Part shown: positions 9,534-18,699 of the stretch, one piece after another
How the letters are laid out: each line of letters starts with the position of its first letter
How positions within the stretch are numbered: position 1 is the stretch's first letter
Assembly: GCA_965224495.1 (NCBI GenBank)
Contig: CBDCZI010000006.1
Coordinates: 1 to 21,551 of the forward strand
Direction of reading: 5' to 3'
Origin: CBDCZI01 sp965224495
GTDB lineage: Bacteria; Bacteroidota; Bacteroidia; Cytophagales; JAAEPT01
Length of the DNA: 21,551 nucleotides
Notes under the pieces: generated by a model
The model's input: the letters and a program-made list of their open reading frames with translations, nothing else
Told to the model about the DNA's origin: nothing
Database searches by the model: none
Program-made: the position numbers and the translations under genes

Positions 9534-11993
9534 ATGAAGATTTTAAAATTCGGAGGTACGTCTGTAGGGTCAGCAGAAAACATTTCTAAAGTATTAAATA
9601 TCCTTTCTGACTATAATAAGAAAGGTATTAAGTTTGCGTCTGTTTTTTCAGCTGTTGGTGGAATGACCAATAAGTTGATTGAAATGAGCACCAGAGCATC
9701 GCAAGGAGACCAAACCTACAAAGAAATTTTTACCGAATTTGAAAACACGCACTACACCATTGTTCGTGAATTACTTCCTGCTAAAGACCAAAGCACCGTT
9801 TTTGCTGACATCAAAAGGTTACTCAACGATTTGGACGACCAACTAACAGGTATTTCTTTAATTCAAGAACTTTCTCCTAAGTCTTCTGATTTCATATTAA
9901 GTCACGGAGAACGTTTGAATGTACGTATATTAACTGCTGTCGCTAACCTACAAGGATTGGAAGTGGAGTATTTAGACGCTCGAAAACTGATTAAAACAGA
10001 TGACAATTACGGAAAAGCAAAAATTGATTTTGCTTTGACGAACAAAAATATTCAAGCACACTTTAAGGCTACCAACAAAATCCAATTTATTACAGGATTT
10101 ATCGCTTCAGATAAAAATGAAATTACTACAACCTTAGGTCGTGGAGGTTCAGACTTTACAGGGGCGGTTTTCGCTTCTGCTTTAGATGCTGAGTCTGTAG
10201 AGATATGGACAGACGTTGATGGTGTAATGACTGCCGATCCTCGTCGTGTAAAAAACGCATTTACACTACCCGCGATTTCGTACACCGAAGCGATGGAAAT
10301 GTCGCACTTTGGAGCAAAAGTAATTTACCCACCGACTTTATTACCTGTTATTACTAAAAAAATACCTGTTTGGATAAAGAATACTTTTAATCCCGAAAAC
10401 GCAGGAACTATCATTTCTGAAAAAAGTGGCACACCAAACAAAATGCGTGTCAAAGGCATCTCTTCTATCTCGGACGTTGCTTTAGTAACTATGTTAGGTA
10501 GTGGCATGGTGGGAATACCTGGTGTTTCTGCTCGTATGTTTGGTGCATTGGCTCGTCAAGACGTAAGTGTTATTTTAATTACACAAGCTTCTTCTGAGCA
10601 ATCAATAACTTTCGCTGTATCTCCTGAAGACGCTATGGTTGCTGAAAAAGTAATCAAAGAAGAATTTCATTACGAAATCAAAGCGAAACGAATTGAAGCT
10701 ATTAAAGTAAAAAACGAATTATCAATTGTTGCCATCATTGGCGAAAACATGACAAACACACCTGGTATTTCAGGTCGTATGTTCCATACTTTAGGAATTA
10801 ATGGTGTCAACATTTCAGCCATTGCTCAAGGCTCATCAGAATTAAATATTTCTGCGGTAATCGACAAAACAGACATATCAAAAGCACTAAACGCTTTACA
10901 CGATGCCTATTTCTTATCTGGAACACAAACATTAAACGTGTTTATGATAGGCCCGGGATTGATTGGTGCTACATTACTAGACCAAATCAAAGACCAAACA
11001 GCTTATTTGGCTGACAAAAAAGGGTTAAATATCAATGTTGTCGCTATTGCAAATAGCCGTAAATTATTGGTCGATGCCAACGGTATTGATTTAACAAATT
11101 GGAAAGGCGAATTAGAGACTTGTAAAAACCCAATGAGCTTTGATGGTTTTGTTCAAACAATAAAAGAATTAAACTTACCAAATTCTGTTTTTGTAGATAA
11201 CACTTCTAACAAAGACTTAATCCGTTATTACGACCAAATATTAGACGCAAGTGTACATATTGTTACACCGAACAAGGTCGCTAACTCAAGTGAATACGCT
11301 TATTATAAAAAACTACAAGACATTGCTTTCAAACGTGACGTACAGTTTTTGTATGAAACAAATGTTGGTGCTGGGTTACCTGTAGTTCGTGTATTGCAAG
11401 ATTTGATGCACTCAGGCGATGAAATCATAAAAATAGAAGGTGTTTTATCTGGTTCTTTATCATTTATATTCAACACCTACGACGGTTCGACTTCTTTCAA
11501 AGACGTCGTATTACAAGCAAAAGACGCAGGTTTCACAGAGCCTGACCCAAGAGATGACTTGAACGGAATGGACGTTGCTCGTAAAATTTTAATTTTAGGA
11601 CGTGAAGCAGGTATTCCTTTAGAAATGGAGGACATCAAGGTAAATAACATTTTACCACAAGCCTGTGTTGACGCACCAACGGTTGAAGATTTTTTTATTG
11701 AGTTAGAAAAAGGCGATGCTGTTTTCAAAAAAATGGCTGATGATGCTAAAGCAAACAACCAAAAACTTTGTTTTGTTGCTACATTAGAAAAAGGAAATGT
11801 AACCGTTGATTTAGTTGCTGTAAATGCTGACCACGCTTTTAGTGGATTAAGTGGCAGTGACAATATGATATCTTACACAACCAAACGTTACGAACAAAAC
11901 CCATTAGTAATTAAAGGTCCTGGTGCAGGTGCTGAAGTTACAGCCGCTGGTGTGTTTGCAGATATGATTTCTATTAGTAACTCGCTATCGTAA
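9534..11993 (+). CDS. thrA: Bifunctional aspartokinase / homoserine dehydrogenase
   Basis: This 819-aa fusion catalyses the first (aspartate to aspartyl phosphate) and third (aspartate semialdehyde to homoserine) steps of threonine synthesis. The N-terminal kinase has KFGGTSVGS at residues 5-13, LGRGGSDFTGA near 201 and WTDVDGVMTADPR near 225. Two ACT regulatory repeats span about 310-460 (MVGIPGVSARMF and NTPGISGRMF), the usual site of threonine feedback inhibition. The dehydrogenase begins with the Rossmann motif GPGLIGATLL near 473. It continues with VTPNKVANS near 577, GVLSGSLSFIFN, FTEPDPRDDLNGMD near 667, and ends GPGAGAEVTAAGVFADM. Full length for the ThrA class. Start ATG 9534 follows an A/T-rich, SD-less leader. 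The stop overlaps the thrB ATG by one base, implying coupled translation. Confidence 0.98.
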   Translation: MKILKFGGTSVGSAENISKVLNILSDYNKKGIKFASVFSAVGGMTNKLIEMSTRASQGDQTYKEIFTEFENTHYTIVRELLPAKDQSTVFADIKRLLNDLDDQLTGISLIQELSPKSSDFILSHGERLNVRILTAVANLQGLEVEYLDARKLIKTDDNYGKAKIDFALTNKNIQAHFKATNKIQFITGFIASDKNEITTTLGRGGSDFTGAVFASALDAESVEIWTDVDGVMTADPRRVKNAFTLPAISYTEAMEMSHFGAKVIYPPTLLPVITKKIPVWIKNTFNPENAGTIISEKSGTPNKMRVKGISSISDVALVTMLGSGMVGIPGVSARMFGALARQDVSVILITQASSEQSITFAVSPEDAMVAEKVIKEEFHYEIKAKRIEAIKVKNELSIVAIIGENMTNTPGISGRMFHTLGINGVNISAIAQGSSELNISAVIDKTDISKALNALHDAYFLSGTQTLNVFMIGPGLIGATLLDQIKDQTAYLADKKGLNINVVAIANSRKLLVDANGIDLTNWKGELETCKNPMSFDGFVQTIKELNLPNSVFVDNTSNKDLIRYYDQILDASVHIVTPNKVANSSEYAYYKKLQDIAFKRDVQFLYETNVGAGLPVVRVLQDLMHSGDEIIKIEGVLSGSLSFIFNTYDGSTSFKDVVLQAKDAGFTEPDPRDDLNGMDVARKILILGREAGIPLEMEDIKVNNILPQACVDAPTVEDFFIELEKGDAVFKKMADDAKANNQKLCFVATLEKGNVTVDLVAVNADHAFSGLSGSDNMISYTTKRYEQNPLVIKGPGAGAEVTAAGVFADMISISNSLS

Positions 11994-12925
11994 TGAAAAA
12001 AATTAGAGCTTTTGCTCCTGCAACTGTTGCCAATGTAGCTTGTGGGTTTGATATTTTAGGCTTTGCAGTCGAAAAACCTGGTGACGAAGTTACGATTACA
12101 TTGACCGATGAGCCAGGTGTAAAAGTACTTTCTATTACAGGAGACGAAGGTCAATTGCCTTTAGATGCCACAAGAAACACAGTTAGCTTAGTTATTCAAG
12201 AATACTTAAACCATATTGGAAAAAGTGACTTAGGAGTAGCCATCGAACTAAAGAAAATGATGCCACTAAAAAGTGGTTTGGGTTCAAGTGCCGCAAGTTC
12301 TGTTGTTGGTGTTTTTGCGTTAAACAAATTATTAGGTTCGCCACTTACCGATATTGAGTTACTTCCTTTTGCGATGAAAGGGGAAGAGTTAGCTTGTGGT
12401 TCTGCTCACGCCGACAATGTAGCTCCTGCTTTATTGGGAGGTTTCGTTTTGGTGAGAAGCTACAATCCTTTAGACGTAATCAAATTACCTACGCCTAAAA
12501 GAATGTACGCTACGATTATTCATCCACACATTGAAGTAAAAACAAAAGACGCTCGAAATATCTTACGTACCGATATCAAATTAAAAGATGCCGTGGTGCA
12601 ATGGGGTAATGTCGCAGGTTTGATTACTGGACTAATGAAAGAAGACTATGATTTAATTGGTCGTTCGTTAGAAGACGTTATTGTTGAACCTGTCCGTTCG
12701 TTGTTGATACCAGGTTTTGACAAAGTAAAGCAAGAAGCCTTAAACGCTGGTGCTTTAGGTTGTAGTATTTCGGGTTCAGGACCATCGATATTTGCATTGA
12801 GCACAGATAAAGGTATCGCTAATCAAATTGGTCACGCTATGACAAAGGTTTTTGATGAGCTCAACGTACAAAGCGAAGTTTACATTTCAAAAGTAAGCGA
12901 CCAAGGACCAAGAATCATTGATTAA
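11993..12925 (+). CDS. thrB: Homoserine kinase
   Basis: This 310-aa GHMP-family kinase phosphorylates homoserine to O-phosphohomoserine, the substrate of ThrC. The N-terminus APATVANVACGFDILGFA is the typical ThrB substrate-binding start. The ATP-binding GHMP motif is PLKSGLGSSAASS at about 91-103. HADNVAPALLGG (about 139) and the C-terminal GCSISGSGPSIFAL (about 257) are also intact. Its ATG shares one base with the thrA stop (TAATG). It is followed by a 48-nt gap to thrC that contains a short palindrome. Normal length and no sign of damage. Confidence 0.98.
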   Translation: MKKIRAFAPATVANVACGFDILGFAVEKPGDEVTITLTDEPGVKVLSITGDEGQLPLDATRNTVSLVIQEYLNHIGKSDLGVAIELKKMMPLKSGLGSSAASSVVGVFALNKLLGSPLTDIELLPFAMKGEELACGSAHADNVAPALLGGFVLVRSYNPLDVIKLPTPKRMYATIIHPHIEVKTKDARNILRTDIKLKDAVVQWGNVAGLITGLMKEDYDLIGRSLEDVIVEPVRSLLIPGFDKVKQEALNAGALGCSISGSGPSIFALSTDKGIANQIGHAMTKVFDELNVQSEVYISKVSDQGPRIID

Positions 12926-12940
12926 ATAAGAGATAACATA

Positions 12941-12957
12941 AAAGTACGTCGTACTTT
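12941..12957. repeat. Palindrome between thrB and thrC
   Basis: AAAGTAC-GTC-GTACTTT is a perfect 17-bp inverted repeat (7-bp arms, 3-nt centre) in the 48-nt thrB-thrC gap. There is no T-run directly after it, so it is more likely an mRNA hairpin or an operator-like site than a terminator. The role is unknown. Confidence 0.5.
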
Positions 12958-12973
12958 ATATAAAAAAACACAA

Positions 12974-14272
12974 ATGGAATTATATAGCACAAACCATAAA
13001 GTAGCACACGTTTCTTTTCAAGAAGCAGTATTCAAAGGATTACCTGATGATAATGGTTTATTTATGCCAACGGAAATTCCTCAGTTACCAAAAGCTTTTT
13101 TTGATACTATCGAGGAGAAAACATTTCCTGAAATTGCTTTTGAAGTAGCTAAAGCTTTGATTGGTGATGAAATACCTGCTGATGATTTGAAAGAATTAAT
13201 CGAAGATGCTGTAAATTTTGAAGCTCCTGTTGTAAACCTTGAGGATAACATCAATGTATTAGAGCTTTTTCACGGTCCCTCATTTGCATTTAAAGATTTT
13301 GGTGCGAGATTTATGTCTCGTATTATGTCTTATTTCCACAAAAAAGAAGACAAAGAAATAAATATTTTAGTAGCAACTTCGGGTGATACGGGTTCGGCTG
13401 TTGGTACTGGTTTTTTAGGAATTGACGGTATTCACGTCACTATCCTTTACCCATCAGGAAAAGTGTCTTTAAACCAAGAAAAGCAATTAACGACTTTAGG
13501 TCAAAACATCACTGCATTAGAAGTAGATGGTGTTTTTGACGATTGCCAAGCATTGGTGAAATCTGCATTCTTAGACAAAGAATTATCTGCTAAACTAAAT
13601 CTAAGTTCGGCAAACTCAATTAATATCGCAAGATTAGTTCCTCAGTCTTTTTATTATTTCTGGACCTATGCACAATTAAAAAAGCAAGGGAAACCTGTTG
13701 TTTTCTGTGTGCCAAGTGGTAATTTCGGAAATATATGTGGTGGTTTGATTGCTCAAAAAATGGGCTTACCTGTTGAGAAATTTATCGCTTCAACAAATGT
13801 AAACGATATTGTTCCTCATTATTTAGAAACAGGTATTTTTAAAGCTAAGCCTTCTAAAGCAACTATTTCAAACGCTATGGACGTTGGAAACCCAAGTAAT
13901 TTCCCTCGTATGGTTGCTTTGTTTGGTAACGATTACGATAAAGTAACAGCAACAATAGTTGGAAAAACGTTTGATGACGAAGAGACAAAAATGGCGATGA
14001 AAGAGGTTTACGACAACTATGGTTACGTCATGTGTCCTCATACAGCGGTAGCTTATTTAGGCTTAACTACTTATTTAGAAGAAAGTGGAAGCAAGGCTAA
14101 CGGTGTTTTATTAAGTACTGCTCACCCTGCCAAATTTGATGATATTGTCAATCCTATATTGAATACCGAAATAGAAATGCCTACAGAATTAGCTGAATTG
14201 GCACAAAGAACAAAGGTAGCTATTCCAATGACTAAAAAGTTTGAGGATTTCAAAGCTTACTTGTTAAAATAA
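12974..14272 (+). CDS. thrC: Threonine synthase
   Basis: This 432-aa PLP enzyme converts O-phosphohomoserine to threonine, the last step of the pathway. The N-terminal MELYSTNHKVAHVSFQEAV segment and LFHGPSFAFKDFGARF place the Schiff-base lysine at K107. The phosphate-binding ATSGDTGSAVG starts at 134, and SANSINIARLVPQSFYYFW and VPSGNFGNICGG follow. Length is typical of the bacterial ThrC subgroup. The start ATG 12974 is preceded by tataaaaaaacacaa, A-rich with no SD. It is the last gene of thrABC, followed by a strong terminator. Confidence 0.98.
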   Translation: MELYSTNHKVAHVSFQEAVFKGLPDDNGLFMPTEIPQLPKAFFDTIEEKTFPEIAFEVAKALIGDEIPADDLKELIEDAVNFEAPVVNLEDNINVLELFHGPSFAFKDFGARFMSRIMSYFHKKEDKEINILVATSGDTGSAVGTGFLGIDGIHVTILYPSGKVSLNQEKQLTTLGQNITALEVDGVFDDCQALVKSAFLDKELSAKLNLSSANSINIARLVPQSFYYFWTYAQLKKQGKPVVFCVPSGNFGNICGGLIAQKMGLPVEKFIASTNVNDIVPHYLETGIFKAKPSKATISNAMDVGNPSNFPRMVALFGNDYDKVTATIVGKTFDDEETKMAMKEVYDNYGYVMCPHTAVAYLGLTTYLEESGSKANGVLLSTAHPAKFDDIVNPILNTEIEMPTELAELAQRTKVAIPMTKKFEDFKAYLLK

Positions 14273-14310
14273 GCTCAAGCTTTTAATTAGTTACAGATTA
14301 TACTTATCAA

Positions 14311-14345
14311 AAACAGCCATTTCCTTGAAAAGGAAATGGCTGTTT
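14311..14345. terminator. Bidirectional intrinsic terminator between thrC and nspC
   Basis: A perfect 16-bp stem, aaacagccatttcctt (14311-14326) with aaggaaatggctgttt (14330-14345), has a 3-nt loop. It lies between the convergent stops of thrC and nspC. TTT follows on the plus strand and the mirror run on the minus strand, so it probably ends both transcripts. Confidence 0.88.
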
Positions 14346-14362
14346 ACGTTTTACACAAATAG

Positions 14363-15487
14363 CTACGACAATTTATTTTTATAATCTGTGTAATTGTATG
14401 TATTCAATAACTCAAACCCTCCTTCTTTTTTCACCCAACCAATAGAAGGTAATGCTACACCATTAAACATCGTTGTTTTCACGATGGTGTAATGTATCAT
14501 ATCTTCAAAATGAATCCTATCTCCTATTTTAAGTGTGTTTAACTCATAATCACCTACAAAATCACCTGCCAAACAAGACAAGCCTCCTAACCTGTATTTC
14601 TGCTTGGTTTTAGCCAAAGAAAAAGTAGTCACTTCGGGCGTATAAGGCATTTCTAAACAATCTGGCATATGCGCCGTTACCGAAATATCCATTACCGCCG
14701 TATCAACATTTTCACCTTTAGTGATATCCTGAACCGTACTCAACAGATACCCTGTCTGCCATCCAAAGGCTTCTCCTGGTTCTAAAATAACTTCAACATT
14801 GTATTTTTCAGAAAACGTTTTAATAATTTCAACTAAATGAGCGGTGTCATACCCTACTTTTGTGATATGATGACCACCTCCCATGTTTACCCACTTGACT
14901 TGATGTAGAAGTACAGCGAAATCTCGCTCTACTCGTTGCAATACACGAGTTAAGCTCTGTGAGTCATTTTCACATAAAACATGAAAATGCAAACCCTCAA
15001 TGTCTTTTGGTATCTCTTTTAAATCAGCTTTACGAATCCCCAAACGAGAGTCTGGTGATGCTGGATTATACATCTCCGTTTCTATTTCTGAGTATTCGGG
15101 GTTTATTCGTAAACCCAAAGTCAATCCTTTTTCTTTTGCTTTCTGACCAAACAATTGGTATTGGCTAAGTGAGTTGAATGTGATATGTGAAGAAATATCC
15201 GTTAGCTCTTCAAAATCTTTTTCTAAATAAACAGGACAGCATAAGTGTGCCAAAACGCCCCATTCTTCCTTTATCAACTTGGCTTCGTACAGCGAACTTG
15301 CCGTTGCTCCGTGTACATATTTTTTCATCAAAGGAAAAGCTTTCCAAAAAGCAAACCCTTTCAAGGCACAAAGTATCTTTACATCTGCTTGTTGTTCGAC
15401 TTGTTGAAGAATTTCTAAATTATGAATTAACTTTTCTTCTTCTAATACATAACAAGGTGAAGGAATATTATCGAGTGAATACCTCAT
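14363..15487 (-). CDS. nspC: Carboxynorspermidine decarboxylase
   Basis: This 374-aa PLP-dependent enzyme of the alanine-racemase-fold decarboxylase family converts carboxynorspermidine or carboxyspermidine to norspermidine or spermidine. The PLP lysine is K43 in CALKGFAFW. Other family blocks are NPEYSEIETEMYNP, LGIRKADL, LHFHVLCEND, WVNMGGGHHITK, LEPGEAFGWQTGY and the active-site loop TAHMPDCLEMPYTPE near residue 275, with the catalytic cysteine. I choose ATG 15487 (MRYSLDNIPSPCYVLEE). A TTG two codons upstream is possible but unlikely. It follows the upstream carboxynorspermidine synthase gene by 6 nt, so the two consecutive enzymes of the pathway are co-transcribed. Confidence 0.95.
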   Translation of the reverse strand: MRYSLDNIPSPCYVLEEEKLIHNLEILQQVEQQADVKILCALKGFAFWKAFPLMKKYVHGATASSLYEAKLIKEEWGVLAHLCCPVYLEKDFEELTDISSHITFNSLSQYQLFGQKAKEKGLTLGLRINPEYSEIETEMYNPASPDSRLGIRKADLKEIPKDIEGLHFHVLCENDSQSLTRVLQRVERDFAVLLHQVKWVNMGGGHHITKVGYDTAHLVEIIKTFSEKYNVEVILEPGEAFGWQTGYLLSTVQDITKGENVDTAVMDISVTAHMPDCLEMPYTPEVTTFSLAKTKQKYRLGGLSCLAGDFVGDYELNTLKIGDRIHFEDMIHYTIVKTTMFNGVALPSIGWVKKEGGFELLNTYNYTDYKNKLS

Positions 15488-15493
15488 AGCCAA

Positions 15494-16672
15494 CTATCCT
15501 ATTTCTTCCTTCCAAGGTAAACCTTGCACCTTTAACTCTTCCATAAATGGATCAGGATTAAATTCTTCCACATTATAAACACCCGCTCTTTTCCACTGAC
15601 CTGTCAGCATCATTTTAGCACCAATCATTGTCGGTACTCCTGTGGTATAGGCAACAGCTTGACCTTTCACTTCTTTATACACTTCTGCGTGATTACAATT
15701 ATTATAAACATAATACGCAACCTGTTTCCCATTTTTAATCCCTGTGATTTTACACCCAATAGACGTTTCTCCTGTGTAATTTTCTCCCAATGTTTCGGGC
15801 TGAGGCAATACTGCTTTCAAAAATTGTAAGGGTACAATTTCTTTTCCTTCATACATGATAGGTCTAATTGCTGTCATTCCTACATTTTCGAGTACACGTA
15901 AATGTGTCAAATATTCTTGTCCAAAAGTCATCCAGAAACGAGCTTTCTTTAATGTCGGAAAATTCTTTGTCAATGATTCTAATTCTTCGTGGTACATCAA
16001 ATAACTTTCTCTTTCGCCAATATTAGGATAAGCAATCGGTTTATGTATTTCCATTGGTTCAGTTTCTATCCAATTTCCATTCTCCCAATAACGTCCTTTT
16101 TGAGTAATCTCTCTAATATTTATTTCAGGATTAAAATTAGTAGCAAATGCTTTACCATGATCTCCTGCATTACAATCGACAATATCCAACTCGTGCATCT
16201 CATCAAAGTAATGTTTGTTGGCATACGCTGTAAACACGCCCGTTACCCCTGGATCAAACCCACAACCTAACAATGCCATCAACCCTTTTTCTTTAAAACG
16301 CTCTTGGTAAGCCCATTGCCAAGAATATTCAAATTTAGCCACATCAATCGGTTCGTAATTTGCTGTATCTAAATAGTGTACATTTGTCTCTAAACAAGCA
16401 TCCATTATCGCTAAATCTTGGTAAGGCAAAGCTACATTAATGACCATTACTGGTTGGTGCTTTTTGATTACGGCTACTACTTGCTCCGAATAATCAGCAT
16501 CAACTTGCTCTGTTGCCACAGGTATCGAAGTTATCTGCTCAGCTATTGCTTGACATTTACTTTCTGTACGACTGGCTATCACCAACGAGGTAAATACGTC
16601 TGCATTCATCGCACATTTTTTGGCTACAACATTTGCAACACCTCCCGCTCCTATGATTAATACCTTTGACAT
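15494..16672 (-). CDS. Carboxy(nor)spermidine synthase, saccharopine dehydrogenase family
   Basis: This 392-aa NAD(P)-dependent enzyme has the Rossmann motif VLIIGAGGVANVVAKKCA at residues 4-21 and the family block LGCGFDPGVTGVFTAYA near 137. The fold is that of saccharopine dehydrogenases. The partner nspC directly downstream shows that it is very likely carboxynorspermidine/carboxyspermidine dehydrogenase, which condenses aspartate semialdehyde with a diamine. This is the usual Bacteroidota route to spermidine without S-adenosylmethionine decarboxylase. Its substrate, aspartate semialdehyde, is also the branch point of the thr pathway encoded alongside. The start ATG 16672 has an A-rich upstream region and lies 6 nt after the stop of the BatA-domain gene. 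Lysine metabolism is the alternative role, judged less likely from context. Confidence 0.9.
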   Translation of the reverse strand: MSKVLIIGAGGVANVVAKKCAMNADVFTSLVIASRTESKCQAIAEQITSIPVATEQVDADYSEQVVAVIKKHQPVMVINVALPYQDLAIMDACLETNVHYLDTANYEPIDVAKFEYSWQWAYQERFKEKGLMALLGCGFDPGVTGVFTAYANKHYFDEMHELDIVDCNAGDHGKAFATNFNPEINIREITQKGRYWENGNWIETEPMEIHKPIAYPNIGERESYLMYHEELESLTKNFPTLKKARFWMTFGQEYLTHLRVLENVGMTAIRPIMYEGKEIVPLQFLKAVLPQPETLGENYTGETSIGCKITGIKNGKQVAYYVYNNCNHAEVYKEVKGQAVAYTTGVPTMIGAKMMLTGQWKRAGVYNVEEFNPDPFMEELKVQGLPWKEEIG

Positions 16673-16678
16673 ATTACT

Positions 16679-18580
16679 TTATTTACTGCTCTTCAGCTTC
16701 AATACCAACATTTCTACTACTAAAAATAATAAAGCAAAAATCACAAACCATTTCCACAAAGGAAAATCTTCTTTGGCTGTTAGTAAGGCATTGTTTTGTT
16801 TTTGAAATTCGGTAGAAGAAAACACGGTTACGTTTTCGTGAGCCGACGCCAACTCTTCTAACTCCTCCAATGTTCTGTATTCATACTCCGAAATATGGTG
16901 CTGTTCATTTATCGCTACAAGTACTTCTGTTGTGTCTTTCTTTAAACTGTACCAACCCGATTTCAAATTTTCATTGAGTAATAACAATTGTTTTTCACCT
17001 TGAGTAATCGGCTGAATATCAGTTTTTACTGTATCTTTCAAGCTGGTTATTGAAATCTCTTTTGCCAAAGAAAATGCTTTAGGCAACGTAAAATAACTAT
17101 TCGGACGAACGAATAATTCCCTTTGTAAATTTTCATAAAACAAGAATTGATAAACCGTAGGTATAAATAAAGAATGACTGGTAAAAGCTGATTTTTTCGT
17201 GAAATCTATCGTAGAAACATACAGCTGTGGTTTCGTTATTGATTGACATAAAACAGGTTCGTTAAATTCATTAGCCAATAACGGTTGTAACAAACCTGTT
17301 AACTTAGTATCTCTTTTTACTTTGGGGAAGTCCGAAACGCCCCTTACTTTACCCAAATAAACACCTTTGTATAGTTTTGAGTCAGGTTGTTTTACTTTCA
17401 CCAATTGACCTCCGCTCCATCGTGCCGACTTAATTTGAAATGACTGTAACACGTTTTTATCTATAGTTCCTTCAAAAAACAAACAAACTTTTATCCCTCG
17501 CTCCAAAACTTGATGAATAACATCCTTGTAACTCCCCTTGTTTCTACTATCGAACCTTACAAAAACCAAATCAGAGGCATATAATTGACTGTAGTCTATA
17601 CGGCTCATCTTGTATTCGTTCAAAGTAAAATCTTCTTTCCCACTAAAGGCTTTAGCTAAAGGCGAATTTTTTACTTCCCCTATAAGTGTTACTGTGTGAT
17701 TTTTTTTTTCTCTTAATACAAAATAAAACGCACCTACTTCTAACCCTGTTTCGTCATAACAACGCACCACTGAAAGGTTCACTGATTTAGAAAAATGTGT
17801 GTCAAATTTCAATTGCCCTGTTTCCATTTTTTTCACTCCTCGAAATTCATTATTAACAAACAATTTCGCTTCATAACTGTGCCCTTCTCCCACAGATTGG
17901 TAATTCAAAATAACCGTATTTATATCCCCTTTTTGTTCTATCCAAAGTGTATCAATAAGTATTTTAGCGACCTGTTTACTCTCAAAATGAACAAGATTTA
18001 GTTTACGTTCTCCCAAACCGTCAAGCTCAAAAGACTTGGGGAAGGGACTAAATACAGTCACTTCATCCGTTCCTGCTTTCAATAAAGCCAAGGTATTGAT
18101 TTCTTTCAAACGAAGCTGTTTTACTGTGTTTTTTGTTTCGTTCACTAAACTCACTAAACTTTCTTTGTTCAATTCGTTAAGTACTTTTTTATCATTACTT
18201 ACAAATTGAAATTGGTTACCTGAAACCTCTGTTACAGCTGATTTTATTTCGTCAAATACACTTTTTTCTCCCGAGTAAACTGCCGTACTACTTGAGTTAT
18301 CGACAACAATCATCTCTTTCCCTATTTGGCTTTTTTGTTGATTGCCAAAAAAAGGATAAGCAAAAGAAATGACTAAACCTGCCAACAACAACAAACGAGT
18401 CGCTAAAACAAGTAATTCTTTTAGTGTTCTTTTCTTTTTACTCTTCAATACAATTTCTTCCAACAACGAAGTGTCCGAATAATAAACGGTCTTGAATTTC
18501 CGAAGATTAAACAAATGGACGATGACAGGAATTGCCAACACCACACCAAACAACAAAAAGTAAGGATTAAGTAATTGCAT
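16679..18580 (-). CDS. BatA-domain membrane protein
   Basis: A 633-aa protein. The N-terminus MQLLNPYFLLFGVVLAIPVI, followed by VHLFNLRKFKTVYYSDTSLL, is the characteristic aerotolerance-regulator (BatA) N-terminal domain. A second membrane segment is at about 58-78 (LLVLATRLLLLAGLVISFAY), and a last one is at the C-terminus (WFVIFALLFLVVEMLVL). Between them lies a large extracytoplasmic region that starts with a von Willebrand A-like strand, VVDNSSS. This fits the metal-site pattern DxSxS, although the rest of a VWA domain is not clear. Such proteins are common in Bacteroidota and their exact role is not established. It is the first gene of a minus-strand unit with the two polyamine genes. 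Start ATG 18580 has no SD. About 120 nt without a gene separate it from the transposase remnant. Confidence 0.9.
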   Translation of the reverse strand: MQLLNPYFLLFGVVLAIPVIVHLFNLRKFKTVYYSDTSLLEEIVLKSKKKRTLKELLVLATRLLLLAGLVISFAYPFFGNQQKSQIGKEMIVVDNSSSTAVYSGEKSVFDEIKSAVTEVSGNQFQFVSNDKKVLNELNKESLVSLVNETKNTVKQLRLKEINTLALLKAGTDEVTVFSPFPKSFELDGLGERKLNLVHFESKQVAKILIDTLWIEQKGDINTVILNYQSVGEGHSYEAKLFVNNEFRGVKKMETGQLKFDTHFSKSVNLSVVRCYDETGLEVGAFYFVLREKKNHTVTLIGEVKNSPLAKAFSGKEDFTLNEYKMSRIDYSQLYASDLVFVRFDSRNKGSYKDVIHQVLERGIKVCLFFEGTIDKNVLQSFQIKSARWSGGQLVKVKQPDSKLYKGVYLGKVRGVSDFPKVKRDTKLTGLLQPLLANEFNEPVLCQSITKPQLYVSTIDFTKKSAFTSHSLFIPTVYQFLFYENLQRELFVRPNSYFTLPKAFSLAKEISITSLKDTVKTDIQPITQGEKQLLLLNENLKSGWYSLKKDTTEVLVAINEQHHISEYEYRTLEELEELASAHENVTVFSSTEFQKQNNALLTAKEDFPLWKWFVIFALLFLVVEMLVLKLKSSK

Positions 18581-18699
18581 AGTTACGAAGTTACACCAAT
18601 CACAGCAAAAGGATAACTAAAAAGTGAAAAATGATAATATAACATGGTAATCTCTACTTTTGGAGAGTTACACGGTAGAGCATAATTATTATAATATGC

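Noticed and set aside
18601..18620. TTATCCTTTTG on the minus strand as a promoter for the BatA-nspC unit
   Set aside because: The spacing of the -7 box is off by one base and there is no -33 TTG, so I do not list it as a feature.
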